Part shown: positions 25,106 through 33,886 of the stretch, piece after piece
How the letters are laid out: each line of letters opens with the position of its first letter
How positions within the stretch are numbered: position 1 is the first letter of the stretch
Assembly: GCF_003985125.1 (NCBI RefSeq)
Contig: NZ_ML133572.1
Coordinates: 62,001 to 126,000 of the forward strand
DNA: 64,000 bases
DNA from: Rhizobium phaseoli
GTDB taxonomy: Bacteria > Pseudomonadota > Alphaproteobacteria > Rhizobiales > Rhizobiaceae
Direction of reading: 5' to 3'
The notes under the pieces: generated by a model
What the model saw: the letters and a program-made list of their open reading frames with translations, nothing else
Database searches by the model: none
What the model was told of the DNA's origin: nothing
Program-made: the position numbers and the translations under genes

Positions 25106-26487
25106 GCGGCTTCCGCCTGCTTGCCGGCGGCAAGATTGGCCGATCTCGGCATCATCGCCGTCAGCGTCGTGCCGGCCTCGCTGCTGTTGATCAGCAGCAG
25201 GCCCCGGAAGTGCGCCATCCGCTCCTGCATGTTGCGCAGGCCGAGGCCCGAGGCGCCGGAGGCGCCATCCCTGGCGCCATCGAAGCCGCTGCCGTTGTCG
25301 GAGATGGTCATGCGGGCACGGCCGCCGTCGCTCCAGAGCTTGACCGAGAGCTTCGAGGCGCCCGAATGCCGCTCGACATTGTTGAAGGCCTCCTGGGCGA
25401 CGCGATAAAGGGCGGTGCTGGCTTCCGCCTTCAGCGTGCCGGTAAAGCCTGAGGCGTCGATCTCCGTCTCGATCCCCGTCCGCTCGGCAAAGTGATGACA
25501 CAGTGCCTCCAGCGCAGCCGTCAGGCCAAGATCGTCGAGCACGCGCGGGCGCAGATCATGCGAGAGCAGGCGGATTTCCTTGATCGCCCCATTCAGTGCC
25601 TCAACGCCGCGCTCGATGGTCAGCGCCGCCTCGTCGACATTGGTCCTGACCTTGCGGCCGGCGAGATCCATCGCATAACGCACGCCGAGAAGGGTCTGGG
25701 AGATGCCGTCGTGCAGCTCGCGCGCCAGCCGCGTGCGCTCTTCTTCCTGGGTGTCGATGACCCGCTGCGTCAACTCCTTCAGGCGGCTGTCGGCCATGCG
25801 GCGCTCATGGAAGGTGAGCAGCATGCAGGTGGTGAACACGACCAGCACCGAAGGCACGGCGATCAGCGCGACGATGACGAAGGTCCGTCTGATGTTGGCG
25901 CGCGTTACCGCATTGGCGGCGGCACTCTGGGCAAAGACGTCATCCAGATAGACGCCGGTGCCGACGACCCAGTGCCATTTGTCGAGGCTGACGACGAAGG
26001 AGAGCTTGTCGGCGATCTGCCCGGTTGACGGCTTCTGCCATTTATACTGGTGCAGGCCGCCGCCCGCCTTGGCCGTGGCGATCAGTTCGGCGATGACCTT
26101 GTCGCCATCCGGGTCGGTGAGATCGAGCCAATTGTGCCCATGCCGGAAACTCTGGCGCGGATGGACGATATTGTTGCCGTCGTAATCATAGACGAAGAAA
26201 TACCCGTCCTTGCCGTAGTCGAGCGAGGTCAGAATATCAGCCACCTGCTGCTTGGCGGCCTCGTCGTCGGCCCCGGCCTTGTCATAGATCGTCTGGATGG
26301 CCGAGAGGGCAAGATTGGTCAGATTGAGGATCTCGGCTTCCTTGGTCTTCAGCATGTTCTGCTCGAACGTATCGATGCTGTTCTTGGCGAGGTTTGCCGA
26401 TTGCCAGGTGATGAAGGTGGTGATCGCAAGGATCGAAATGACCAGCGGGACGATCGCCAATGCGATGATCTGGTGTCGTAGCGTCAA
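25102..26487 (-). CDS. mctS: Sensor histidine kinase MctS with Cache-type sensor
   Basis: A 461-residue membrane kinase. Helix 1 lies at about 7-29. The periplasmic single-Cache domain (about 30-195) shows DYGKDGYFFVYDYDG, then a HPR motif and DKWHWVVGTGVYLDDV, typical of sensors for small organic acids. Helix 2 lies at about 203-228. The HisKA_3 domain has the phospho-His in ARELHDGISQTLLGVRYAMDLA, and HATPase motifs follow (EAFNNVERHS, DNGSGFD, GLGLRNMQER). The start is TTG at 26487, seven bases after GGGAGGA. It should phosphorylate the MctR protein encoded just downstream. Confidence 0.86.
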   Translation of the reverse strand: MTLRHQIIALAIVPLVISILAITTFITWQSANLAKNSIDTFEQNMLKTKEAEILNLTNLALSAIQTIYDKAGADDEAAKQQVADILTSLDYGKDGYFFVYDYDGNNIVHPRQSFRHGHNWLDLTDPDGDKVIAELIATAKAGGGLHQYKWQKPSTGQIADKLSFVVSLDKWHWVVGTGVYLDDVFAQSAAANAVTRANIRRTFVIVALIAVPSVLVVFTTCMLLTFHERRMADSRLKELTQRVIDTQEEERTRLARELHDGISQTLLGVRYAMDLAGRKVRTNVDEAALTIERGVEALNGAIKEIRLLSHDLRPRVLDDLGLTAALEALCHHFAERTGIETEIDASGFTGTLKAEASTALYRVAQEAFNNVERHSGASKLSVKLWSDGGRARMTISDNGSGFDGARDGASGASGLGLRNMQERMAHFRGLLLINSSEAGTTLTAMMPRSANLAAGKQAEAA

Positions 26488-26568
26488 GGGTCATTCCTCC
26501 CAAGGATCTGCGCCCGGAATTATGCCCTTTGTCCGATATGAGTCCAGCCGCTTGCGCCGGCGCGATCG

Positions 26569-27033
26569 CTATTCCAGCGGCACGAACAGGCCGAGCTTGA
26601 CGTCGCGCAGCACGACATTGGTATGCATGCGGCGGATCTGCGGATTGTCGGCCATGATCAGGGCTGCAATGTCGTCATAATGCTCGACGTCACGGGCGGT
26701 GACGATCGCGATCAGGTCGACCGCGCCGGTGACGTAATAGACCTGCTGGATATGATCCTGCTTTTCCGCCCAGACGCGAAATTTCGCCAGCGCATCGTAA
26801 TTGTCCCGCTCGATCTCCATTCCGACGATGAACACCATCGATGTCGCCGTCGCCTTGCGATCGAGTATGGCCACCTCCGCCTTGATGATCCCTTCCTCGC
26901 GCAGCCGCTTCAACCGCCGCTGCACGGCGGAGACCGACAGTCCGATTCGTTCGGCGATCGTTTCAGCTTTCAACTGGCAATCGCGCTGCACGATATCGAG
27001 AATGTCCCGGTCAAAACGATCCAGTTGCTCCAT
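26569..27033 (-). CDS. Lrp/AsnC family transcriptional regulator
   Basis: A 154-residue regulator (from ATG at 27033). The N-terminal helix-turn-helix is at about 3-60 (LDRFDRDILDIVQRDCQLKAETIAERIGLSVSAVQRRLKRLREEGII) and a RAM ligand-binding domain follows (VFIVGMEIERDNYDALAKF ... VTGAVDLIAIVTARDVEHYDD). Such proteins bind amino acids and control nearby transport genes. It is divergent from a polar amino-acid ABC operon, with an inverted repeat between them, so local control of that operon is likely. Confidence 0.87.
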   Translation of the reverse strand: MEQLDRFDRDILDIVQRDCQLKAETIAERIGLSVSAVQRRLKRLREEGIIKAEVAILDRKATATSMVFIVGMEIERDNYDALAKFRVWAEKQDHIQQVYYVTGAVDLIAIVTARDVEHYDDIAALIMADNPQIRRMHTNVVLRDVKLGLFVPLE

Positions 27034-27094
27034 GGTCCAGTCCGATCCTTGCCGCAGCAAACATTGCGCCGCATTCGCGGCGTTGAAAAGATTA

Positions 27095-27115
27095 TTTTGC
27101 TCATAATATGCAAAA
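27095..27115. promoter_or_regulatory. Candidate Lrp-type operator
   Basis: TTTTGC and GCAAAA flank a 9-base AT-rich spacer, making a 21-base inverted repeat between the divergent Lrp-type gene and the amino-acid ABC operon. The arm and spacer lengths fit sites of Lrp/AsnC proteins. Confidence 0.55.
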
Positions 27116-27190
27116 GAGATGGAAATTGCGCGAAAAAACCGCGTTATTTTATCATTATCCTTCGCAGATTGAATTCAGCCGGACCCATGC

Positions 27191-27970
27191 ATGTCGGATC
27201 AGCCCTTTCCTGCTCTTCGCGTCGAAGATCTCCATAAAAGCTTCGGCTCGCAACAGGTTCTCAAGGGTATCTCGACGGAGGCCCACAAGTCGGATGTGAT
27301 CTCGATCATCGGCTCGTCGGGCTCCGGCAAGAGCACTTTTCTCCGATGCATCAATTTCCTGGAAACCCCGGATCACGGCCGTATCGCCGTCAACGGCGAG
27401 GAAGTCGCGCTGAAAGCCGGTCTTGGCGGGCGGCTGCAGCCGCAGAGCTGGCGGCAGATCGAACGGCTGCGGACGGGGCTCGGCATGGTCTTTCAGAGTT
27501 TCAATCTCTGGGCCCATCGCACCGTGCTGGAAAACGTGATCGAGGCGCCGGTGCATGTCATGGGCATTTCAAAGCGCGAGGCGATCGAGAAGGCGGAAGC
27601 CTTGCTCCACAAGGTCGGGCTGTTCGACAAGCGCGACACCTACCCCGCCTTTCTCTCCGGCGGTCAGCAGCAGCGCGCGGCGATTGCGAGGGCGCTCTGC
27701 GTCGATCCCGCCGTCATGCTGTTCGACGAGCCGACATCGGCGCTCGATCCGGAGCTGGTCGGCGAGGTCCTGAAGGTCATCCGCGATCTCGCCGAGGAAG
27801 GCCGGACCATGCTGATCGTCACGCATGAAATGCGTTTCGCCCGGGATGTGTCGAGCCGCGTCCTCTTCCTGCATCAGGGACGGATCGAGGAGGAGGGGCC
27901 GCCGGAGCAAGTTTTCGGGGCGCCGGTCAGCACCCGCTGCCGGGAGTTTACCCGTCTCAGTGCCCATTGA
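27191..27970 (+). CDS. Polar amino-acid ABC transporter ATP-binding protein
   Basis: A 259-residue single-domain ATPase of the HisP/GlnQ class. It shows Walker [10 protein letters not shown] at about residues 38-46, the Q-loop in [19 protein letters not shown], the signature [15 protein letters not shown], Walker [15 protein letters not shown] and the H-loop in [12 protein letters not shown]. The [19 protein letters not shown] segment is typical for histidine- and octopine-type systems. It is first in an operon ATPase, binding protein, two permeases, and then a homocysteine S-methyltransferase gene. Confidence 0.9.
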   Translation: MSDQPFPALRVEDLHKSFGSQQVLKGISTEAHKSDVISIIGSSGSGKSTFLRCINFLETPDHGRIAVNGEEVALKAGLGGRLQPQSWRQIERLRTGLGMVFQSFNLWAHRTVLENVIEAPVHVMGISKREAIEKAEALLHKVGLFDKRDTYPAFLSGGQQQRAAIARALCVDPAVMLFDEPTSALDPELVGEVLKVIRDLAEEGRTMLIVTHEMRFARDVSSRVLFLHQGRIEEEGPPEQVFGAPVSTRCREFTRLSAH

Positions 27971-28017
27971 TCCACATAGCCATCATCGACAACACACGAA
28001 CCAGGAGAATCCTGCGA

Positions 28018-28791
28018 ATGAAACTGCTCCCCACGCTCCTTGCCGGCGCGGCACTTGCGCTTTCTGCGGTCGCCGCACAGGCCGAAGTCCGCTTCGGCGT
28101 CATGAATGAATCCTATCCGCCCTTCTTCGCCAAGGACGCCTCGGGTGAGTGGCACGGGTGGGAAATCGACCTGATGAACGCCGTCTGTGCAGAGATGAAG
28201 GAGAAATGCTCGATCGTGGACATTTCCTGGGATGGTCTCATTCCGGCGCTGCAGAGCAAGAAGTTCGACGTGATCTGGTCGTCGATGTCGAACACCGCGG
28301 AACGCTCGAAGGTAATCGACTTCACCGACAAGTACTACAACACGCCGAGCACGCTGATCGGTCCCAAGGACCAGAAGCCGGGTGCGACCGCCGAGGACGT
28401 CAAGGGCAAGACCATCGGCATCCAGGTGTCGACGATCCAGTCTGAATATTACAAGAAGTATTTCGCCGGCGCCGCCGAGGAGAAGACCTACCAGACGCTC
28501 GACGAGGCTTTCCAGGATCTGGCCTCCGGCCGTATCGACTACGTCTTCGGCGATTCGCTGGCGCTCGACGCTTTCCTGAAGAGCGACGGCGGCAAGGATT
28601 GCTGCGGCAAGATGGGTGATGTCGCCGACGACAAGGAAATCCTTGGAGCGGGTGTTTCGGGCGGGTTGCGCAAGGAAGACACGGAGCTGAAAGCCAAGCT
28701 GAATGCGGCGATCGCTGCGGTTCGCGCCAACGGCCAGTATGACGCCATCACCAAGAAATATTTCGACTTCGACATCTACGGCGCGAAGTAA
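28018..28791 (+). CDS. Polar amino-acid ABC transporter substrate-binding protein
   Basis: A 257-residue periplasmic protein of the SBP_bac_3 family. Residues 1-22 are a signal peptide (MKLLPTLLAGAALALSAVAAQA). The mature part begins EVRFGVMNESYPPFFAKDASGEWHGWEIDLMNAV and shows the family segments VDISWDGLIPALQSKKFDVIWSSMSNTAERSK and FTDKYY. A nearby pair of cysteines (CC in GGKDCCGK) and earlier Cys residues could form disulfides. ATG at 28018 has CAGGAG upstream. The ligand is not evident; the adjacent methyltransferase suggests a methylated sulfur amino acid. Confidence 0.88.
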   Translation: MKLLPTLLAGAALALSAVAAQAEVRFGVMNESYPPFFAKDASGEWHGWEIDLMNAVCAEMKEKCSIVDISWDGLIPALQSKKFDVIWSSMSNTAERSKVIDFTDKYYNTPSTLIGPKDQKPGATAEDVKGKTIGIQVSTIQSEYYKKYFAGAAEEKTYQTLDEAFQDLASGRIDYVFGDSLALDAFLKSDGGKDCCGKMGDVADDKEILGAGVSGGLRKEDTELKAKLNAAIAAVRANGQYDAITKKYFDFDIYGAK

Positions 28792-28803
28792 GCAGTCTCG
28801 GCG

Positions 28804-29529
28804 ATGGCGACCGCACAACAAGGCATTCTGGACCTGCTGTCCCCCTATCCTCCGGGATGGGGCGGCGTTCTTTTGGCAGGTGCGGTCTCCACGGTCGCCA
28901 TCTCGGCCTGCGCCTTCGCGGTCGGCCTGTTGCTCGGCACGGGCGGCGCGCTTGGAAAGCTCTCGGGCAATCGCGCGCTCCGCCTCATGCTCGATCTCTA
29001 CACCACGGTCATTCGTGCCGTTCCCGAGCTGATCCTGATCGTCGGGCTCTATTATGCCGGCACCGACGGCCTCAACCGGCTGCTGGCGGCATTGGACCTG
29101 CCGCCGATCGATGTGAACGGTTTTGTTGCGGCGGTCGCGGTGCTCGGCTTCGTGCAGGGCGCCTATATGACCGAGGTGCTACGCGGCGCGATCCTCGCCA
29201 TTCCCGCCGGCCAGATCGAAGCGGCCAAGGCCTTCGGCATGGGACCCGTACTGCGGTTCCGCCGCGTCCTGCTGCCGGCGCTTTTGCCGAACGCGCTGCC
29301 GGGGCTTGCCAATCTGTGGATGTCGGTCACCAAGGACAGCGCGCTGGTCGCGGTCGTCGGCTATCAGGAACTGGCGCTCGCCACCCGCCTCGCTGGGGCA
29401 AGCACCAAACACTACTTCGTGTTTTTCCTTGCTTCCGCCTTTCTCTACCTCGCCATCACACTCATTTCCAACGTTGCTTTCAAGCTGATCGAGGGACGGG
29501 TGCGGCGGGGACAGCCGCGTCTCGCCTGA
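28804..29529 (+). CDS. Polar amino-acid ABC transporter permease (HisQ-like)
   Basis: A 241-residue membrane protein with about five helices and the binding-protein-dependent permease motif EAAKAFGMGPVLRFRRVLLPALLPNALPG (EAA loop), which contacts the ATPase. The TVIRAVPELILIVGLYY segment is typical of the HisM/HisQ family. It forms a heterodimer with the permease encoded 13 bases downstream. Confidence 0.9.
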   Translation: MATAQQGILDLLSPYPPGWGGVLLAGAVSTVAISACAFAVGLLLGTGGALGKLSGNRALRLMLDLYTTVIRAVPELILIVGLYYAGTDGLNRLLAALDLPPIDVNGFVAAVAVLGFVQGAYMTEVLRGAILAIPAGQIEAAKAFGMGPVLRFRRVLLPALLPNALPGLANLWMSVTKDSALVAVVGYQELALATRLAGASTKHYFVFFLASAFLYLAITLISNVAFKLIEGRVRRGQPRLA

Positions 29530-29542
29530 GGAGCCGCGCCCC

Positions 29543-30232
29543 ATGAGTTTCACTTGGATCTCTTCCTATTGGCCGCTGCTTCTGACCGGCGCCTGGCAGA
29601 CGGTCGCGCTGCTGGTCATCTCAGTGGTGTTCGGTTTCATCATTGCTATAGGCCTCGCCTTCGCGCAGGTCAGCGGCGGCAGGCTGACGCGGCTGCTGGC
29701 CCGCGGCTATTGCACCTTCTTTCGTGGCACGCCGCTGCTGATCCAGCTGTGGCTTCTCTATTACGGTGTCGGCTCGCTGCTGCCGATGGTCCCCGGCATC
29801 CGGCAAAGCCTGTTCTGGCCGATCCTGCGCGAGGGCTTCTTCTTCGCCGCAGTCAGCTTCACGCTGAATTATGCGGCTTACGAGGCAGAGGTCCTGCGCG
29901 GCGCCCTGCTCGCCGTTCCCAAGGGCGAGCTCGAAGCCGGGCGGGCCTTCGGCCTGTCGCCCTGGAAGCTGACCCGCCGCATCTGGCTGCCGCGCGCCAT
30001 CCGTATCGCCCTGCCGACCATTGCCGGGGAGATCGTCATGCAGCTGAAGGCGACGCCCCTCGCCTTCACGGTGACGGTGATGGATCTCTATGCCGTGGCC
30101 AACAAGGTTCGCCAGGACACGCTGCTCGTCTACGAACCACTGCTTGTCGTCACCCTCTTCTATCTCGCCCTGACCGCCGTCATCGCCCGCGTCTTTCGAG
30201 GTCTCGAAGCGCAGGTGCCGGTGCGGCGTTAG
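29543..30232 (+). CDS. Polar amino-acid ABC transporter permease (HisM-like)
   Basis: A 229-residue permease with about five helices and the EAA loop LEAGRAFGLSPWKLTRRIWLPRAIRIALP. The segment YCTFFRGTPLLIQLWLLYYGVG is the standard HisM/GlnP N-terminal half. GAGGAG lies eight bases before the ATG. It is the last of the four transporter subunits; about 110 bases separate it from the methyltransferase gene. Confidence 0.9.
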   Translation: MSFTWISSYWPLLLTGAWQTVALLVISVVFGFIIAIGLAFAQVSGGRLTRLLARGYCTFFRGTPLLIQLWLLYYGVGSLLPMVPGIRQSLFWPILREGFFFAAVSFTLNYAAYEAEVLRGALLAVPKGELEAGRAFGLSPWKLTRRIWLPRAIRIALPTIAGEIVMQLKATPLAFTVTVMDLYAVANKVRQDTLLVYEPLLVVTLFYLALTAVIARVFRGLEAQVPVRR

Positions 30233-30345
30233 CCGAGAGAAGGGACCAGCCATAAACCCCTGCGCGTATCGACGCGCACCTCGCCCCGCCTGTTATGAAA
30301 AGCCCGCCGCCGGCAACGGCGCGGCGGCCTGAATGGAGACCCTTC

Positions 30346-31254
30346 ATGAGCACGACACGAATCCTCGATGGCGGCATGAGCCGCGAGCTGCTGCGGCTCG
30401 GTGCCGAATTGAAACAGCCGGAATGGTCGGCGCTGGCGCTGATCAATTCGCCGGAAATCGTGCGCGAGGTGCATAAGGAATTCATCGCCGCCGGCTCTGA
30501 GATCATTACGACCAACAGCTATGCGCTGGTGCCTTTCCACATCGGCGAGGACCGGTTTCAGACGGAGGGTGCAGCGCTGATCCGTCTTGCCGGCCGCCTG
30601 GCGCGCGAGGCGGCCGATTCCGTCCCTGGTCGCAAGGTGCTGGTCGCCGGTTCGCTGCCGCCGATCTTCGGCTCCTACGAGCCGCAGAATTTTCAGCCTG
30701 AGCGGGTGCAGGATTACCTCAAGGTGCTGGTCGAAAACCTCGCCCCTTTCGTCGACATATGGCTCGGCGAGACGCTGAGTCTGATCGCCGAGGGCGAGGC
30801 CGTCCGTCAGGCGGTGGCGGAATCGGGTAAACCGTTCTGGATTTCCTTCACGCTGGCCGATGACGGAGCGGATATCGAAAGCGGCGAGCCGAAGCTTCGT
30901 TCCGGCGAAAGCGTCGAGGATGCGGCGTCCTGGGCGGCGTCATCGGGCGCCGAAGCCTTCCTGTTCAATTGCAGCAAACCGGAAGTGATGGAGGCGGCCG
31001 TCGCGACGGCAGCCGCAGCATTCCGCAAGATGGATGCCGGTATCGAAATCGGCGTCTATGCCAATGCCTTCGAAGGCGAACAGGGCGAGTCGGCCGCAAA
31101 TGAAGGCCTGCACGAGACCCGCGACGATCTGAATGACGACGTCTATTCGCGTTTTGCCTGCTCCTGGGCCGAAGCCGGCGCGACGATCATCGGCGGCTGC
31201 TGCGGCATCGGTGCTGCCCATATCCATCGTCTGGGTAAGACGCTTCGAAGCTGA
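30346..31254 (+). CDS. Homocysteine S-methyltransferase (MmuM-like)
   Basis: A 302-residue methyltransferase of the Pfam S-methyl_trans family. The zinc-binding cysteines are visible in FNCSKPEVM (about residue 206) and in the C-terminal GGCCGIGAAHI. The N-terminus ILDGGMSRELLRLGAELKQPEWSALALI is typical. Stand-alone members transfer a methyl group from S-methylmethionine (or another methyl donor) to homocysteine, giving methionine. ATG at 30346 is preceded by GGAGACCCTTC. Its place after an amino-acid importer, like the E. coli mmuPM pair, suggests uptake and use of S-methylmethionine or a related compound. Confidence 0.85.
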   Translation: MSTTRILDGGMSRELLRLGAELKQPEWSALALINSPEIVREVHKEFIAAGSEIITTNSYALVPFHIGEDRFQTEGAALIRLAGRLAREAADSVPGRKVLVAGSLPPIFGSYEPQNFQPERVQDYLKVLVENLAPFVDIWLGETLSLIAEGEAVRQAVAESGKPFWISFTLADDGADIESGEPKLRSGESVEDAASWAASSGAEAFLFNCSKPEVMEAAVATAAAAFRKMDAGIEIGVYANAFEGEQGESAANEGLHETRDDLNDDVYSRFACSWAEAGATIIGGCCGIGAAHIHRLGKTLRS

Positions 31255-31345
31255 GGTTGAAGCTTGATCGTCCGAGAGGGAGCTGCCGGCGCTCCCGCAG
31301 CGCTTGAGCTCTTTCTGTGGCCTCGCCTGCGGGCGACGAAACCAA

Positions 31346-31780
31346 TTACTCCGCTTTCGGCGCTGTCTTCTGAAGCTCGAGCAGCAGCTCGATCAGCTTC
31401 GGCGCCATCACCCTGATTTCCGACAGATGGACGGCGCTCAGCCTGGTCAGAAGCTCGTCGGCCTTCTCGGTCAGCAGCAGCGTCTGACGGCGCCTGTCGG
31501 CCGGATCGGCATGGCGCTCGACCAGCCCTGCATCCGACAGCCGTCCGACGAGTTCGGTTGCCGTATGCGGCGCGATGATCAGCCGCTCGGCCAGCATGCC
31601 GATGGTCATCGCTTCGCCGCGTTGTCCCTTGATCGCCAGCAGCGCCTGGTGCTGCTGGACGGGCAGTCCTTCCGACTGGGCGGCTGAGGCGCTGAAGTCC
31701 ATGAACTGGCGAAGCGCGAACCTGAGGTCGGCCAGCGCCTCGTAATCCTCCTGTCTCAGCGGCGGCGGGGTTTTCTTCAC
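31346..31780 (-). CDS. MarR family transcriptional regulator
   Basis: A 144-residue winged-helix protein. The recognition region is MTIGMLAERLIIAPHTATELVGRLSDAGLVERHADPADRRRQTLLLTEKADELL, with the beta-wing DPADRR characteristic of MarR. The start is GTG at 31780 after GAGGAGA. It is divergent from a ClC chloride channel gene, and a 21-base inverted repeat lies between the two, so it probably represses the channel gene and itself. Confidence 0.88.
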   Translation of the reverse strand: MKKTPPPLRQEDYEALADLRFALRQFMDFSASAAQSEGLPVQQHQALLAIKGQRGEAMTIGMLAERLIIAPHTATELVGRLSDAGLVERHADPADRRRQTLLLTEKADELLTRLSAVHLSEIRVMAPKLIELLLELQKTAPKAE

Positions 31781-31921
31781 ACTCGTTCTCCTCTGCCGCT
31801 TGGTTCGCAGGAAGCGATCCTTGCGCGCACTGTTGCCGATCTCGAATAGATGGGCAGCCGCAAGCAGGTCAAGTGAGGCACCTGGCGAGACATTTTCGCC
31901 TCCCCATATTCGTCCATTGAT

Positions 31922-31942
31922 TTATATCGTATTACGATATAA
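31922..31942. promoter_or_regulatory. MarR-type inverted repeat operator
   Basis: TTATATCGT and ACGATATAA are perfect 9-base arms separated by ATT. The site sits between the MarR gene (start 31780) and the clcA-like gene (start 31987), in an AT-rich stretch suited to promoters. Its size and symmetry fit a MarR dimer. Confidence 0.65.
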
Positions 31943-31986
31943 TTACGCTGCACAAACCGACCCGTTTTCGCGTAGCAGAGGCTTCC

Positions 31987-33801
31987 ATGGCGCAGCATCA
32001 ACCAAGCAACCGGCCGCATGATTTCACCGGCGGTCTTTCCCGGCGCGAAGCCGGCGATTTTACCACCGACAGGCGGGTCCTCCTCCTGGTCGGAATGGCC
32101 GTCATCGTCGGCACGTCAGGGGCCTTTGCAGCCTGGTGTCTCGTCAGCCTGATCGCGCTCGTGACCAATGTCGTCTGGTTCGGAGAGATCGGCATCGAGC
32201 CGGCTTCCCTGGCCGCCGTACCGCGCTCGGTCTGGGTGGTGCTGGTGCCGCCGTTCGGCGGGCTCGTCATCGGGCTGATGGCCCGTTTCGGGTCGGAAAA
32301 AATCCGCGGCCACGGCATCCCCGAGGCGATCGAAGCGATCCTGATCGGCGGCAGCCGGATGTCGCCGAAGGTCGCCGTGCTGAAGCCGCTGTCTTCGGCA
32401 ATCTCGATCGGAACAGGCGGGCCGTTCGGCGCCGAGGGGCCGATCATCATGACCGGCGGAGCGATCGGCTCGCTGTTTGCGCAGTTCTTTCACATGAGTG
32501 CGGCCGAGCGCAAGACGCTGCTCGTCGCGGGTGCCGCCGCCGGTATGACGGCGATCTTCGGCTCGCCGATCGCCGCGGTCATGCTGGCGGTCGAACTGCT
32601 GCTGTTCGAATGGAAACCGCGCAGCTTCATTCCCGTCGCGGTCGCCGCCTGCGTGTCGATCTGCTGGCGCCCGCTGCTCTTCGGCGTCGGCCCGCTGTTC
32701 CCGACGCATTTCCAGGTGACGCTGCCGTGGTGGGGGATTTTTGCCTGCGCGGCGATGGGCATCATTTCGGGGCTGCAATCGGGGTTGCTGACGACGCTGC
32801 TCTACCGGATCGAGGATCTGTTCGAGGCGCTGCCGATCCACTGGATGTGGTGGCCCATGCTCGGCGGTCTCGTCATCGGCCTCGGCGGCCTGATCGAGCC
32901 GCGGGCGATGGGTGTCGGCTATGACATCATCGACGGCCTGCTCAACAACCGGCTATTGGCGCCGGCAGTTCTGTCGATCCTGCTGGTGAAGACCATCATC
33001 TGGCTGTTTGCGCTTTCGTCGGGCACCTCCGGTGGCGTGCTCGCTCCGCTTCTCATCTTCGGCGGCGCTCTCGGATGGCTGGTCGGCATCGTCATGCCTG
33101 GCAATGATCCCGGCTTCTGGGCGCTGCTCGGAATGGCGGCGATGATGGGCGGAACCATGCGCGCCCCGCTCACCGGCACCTTCTTTGCGATGGAGATTAC
33201 CGGCGACGTCAGCACGCTGGTTCCCCTGCTCGCGGCAACGGTGGTCGCCTATGCCGTCACGGTACTGCTGCTGCGCCGCTCGATCCTCACCGAGAAGATC
33301 GCGCGCCGCGGGCAGCACATCACCCGCGAATATGGTGTCGATCCCTTCGAACTCTCGCGAGCCAGGGATATCATGATCGGCGATGTCGACACGCTTCCCG
33401 TCACCATGACAATCGGCGAGGCCTGCGATTTGTTCACCTCACGGGCGAAGACGCACCGGATCTATCCAGTGATCGACGCGGCGGGCAGGTTGGCCGGCGT
33501 CGTATCGAGGGCCGATATCCTGCTTTGGCAAGGAAAACCGGACATTGCCGCCCAAACGCTTGCAGACAATGTAACGGACGCTTCGGTTCCTGTGGGACAC
33601 CCCGATGATACCGTCGCCTTTATCGCCGATCTGATGCTGTCGACGGACAATGGCCGCATACCGATCGTCGAACCGGCGTCGGGGCGATTGTGCGGTCTGA
33701 TCGCCCGCAAGGATCTTCTGCGACTGCGAAGCTCCCTGAGGTCCGCAGAGCTGGACCGGCGGCCTTACCTCGCCGCGGGGCCCAGGAGTAGGTTGCAGTA
33801 G
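31987..33801 (+). CDS. clcA: ClC-type chloride channel/transporter with C-terminal CBS pair
   Basis: A 604-residue membrane protein. The ClC selectivity segments are present: GHGIPEAIEAI (the GSGIP-type element), GTGGPFGAEGPIIMTGG (GxFGxEGP, with the gating glutamate), and GTSGGVLAPLLIFGGALG. About ten or more membrane helices are followed from about residue 455 by two CBS domains (ARDIMIGDVDTLPVTMTIGEACDLF ... RIPIVEPASGRLCGLIARKDLLRL), which bind adenine nucleotides in other family members. Regulation by the divergent MarR-type protein is likely. Whether it is a Cl-/H+ exchanger or a channel is not decided here. Confidence 0.9.
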   Translation: MAQHQPSNRPHDFTGGLSRREAGDFTTDRRVLLLVGMAVIVGTSGAFAAWCLVSLIALVTNVVWFGEIGIEPASLAAVPRSVWVVLVPPFGGLVIGLMARFGSEKIRGHGIPEAIEAILIGGSRMSPKVAVLKPLSSAISIGTGGPFGAEGPIIMTGGAIGSLFAQFFHMSAAERKTLLVAGAAAGMTAIFGSPIAAVMLAVELLLFEWKPRSFIPVAVAACVSICWRPLLFGVGPLFPTHFQVTLPWWGIFACAAMGIISGLQSGLLTTLLYRIEDLFEALPIHWMWWPMLGGLVIGLGGLIEPRAMGVGYDIIDGLLNNRLLAPAVLSILLVKTIIWLFALSSGTSGGVLAPLLIFGGALGWLVGIVMPGNDPGFWALLGMAAMMGGTMRAPLTGTFFAMEITGDVSTLVPLLAATVVAYAVTVLLLRRSILTEKIARRGQHITREYGVDPFELSRARDIMIGDVDTLPVTMTIGEACDLFTSRAKTHRIYPVIDAAGRLAGVVSRADILLWQGKPDIAAQTLADNVTDASVPVGHPDDTVAFIADLMLSTDNGRIPIVEPASGRLCGLIARKDLLRLRSSLRSAELDRRPYLAAGPRSRLQ

Positions 33802-33835
33802 CGCGCCGGTTCTCCGTATCGCTTTCCGCAACTGC

Positions 33836-33870
33836 CGCGCGTCGCATGATCAGGTCCCATGCGGCGCGCG
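33836..33870. terminator. Bidirectional hairpin between convergent clcA-like and ssuB-like genes
   Basis: Arms of 13 bases (33836-33848 and 33858-33870) pair fully with one G-T wobble around a 9-base loop. It lies between two convergent stop codons and is followed on the plus strand by TTTG. Its strength is uncertain because the T-run is short. Confidence 0.6.
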
Positions 33871-33886
33871 TTTGCGTCTGCGGGCT

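Noticed and set aside
30233..30345. A SAM-sensing riboswitch ahead of the homocysteine S-methyltransferase gene
   Set aside because: Only short GC hairpins are visible, and the conserved pseudoknot blocks of SAM-II and other SAM or SAH riboswitches are absent.
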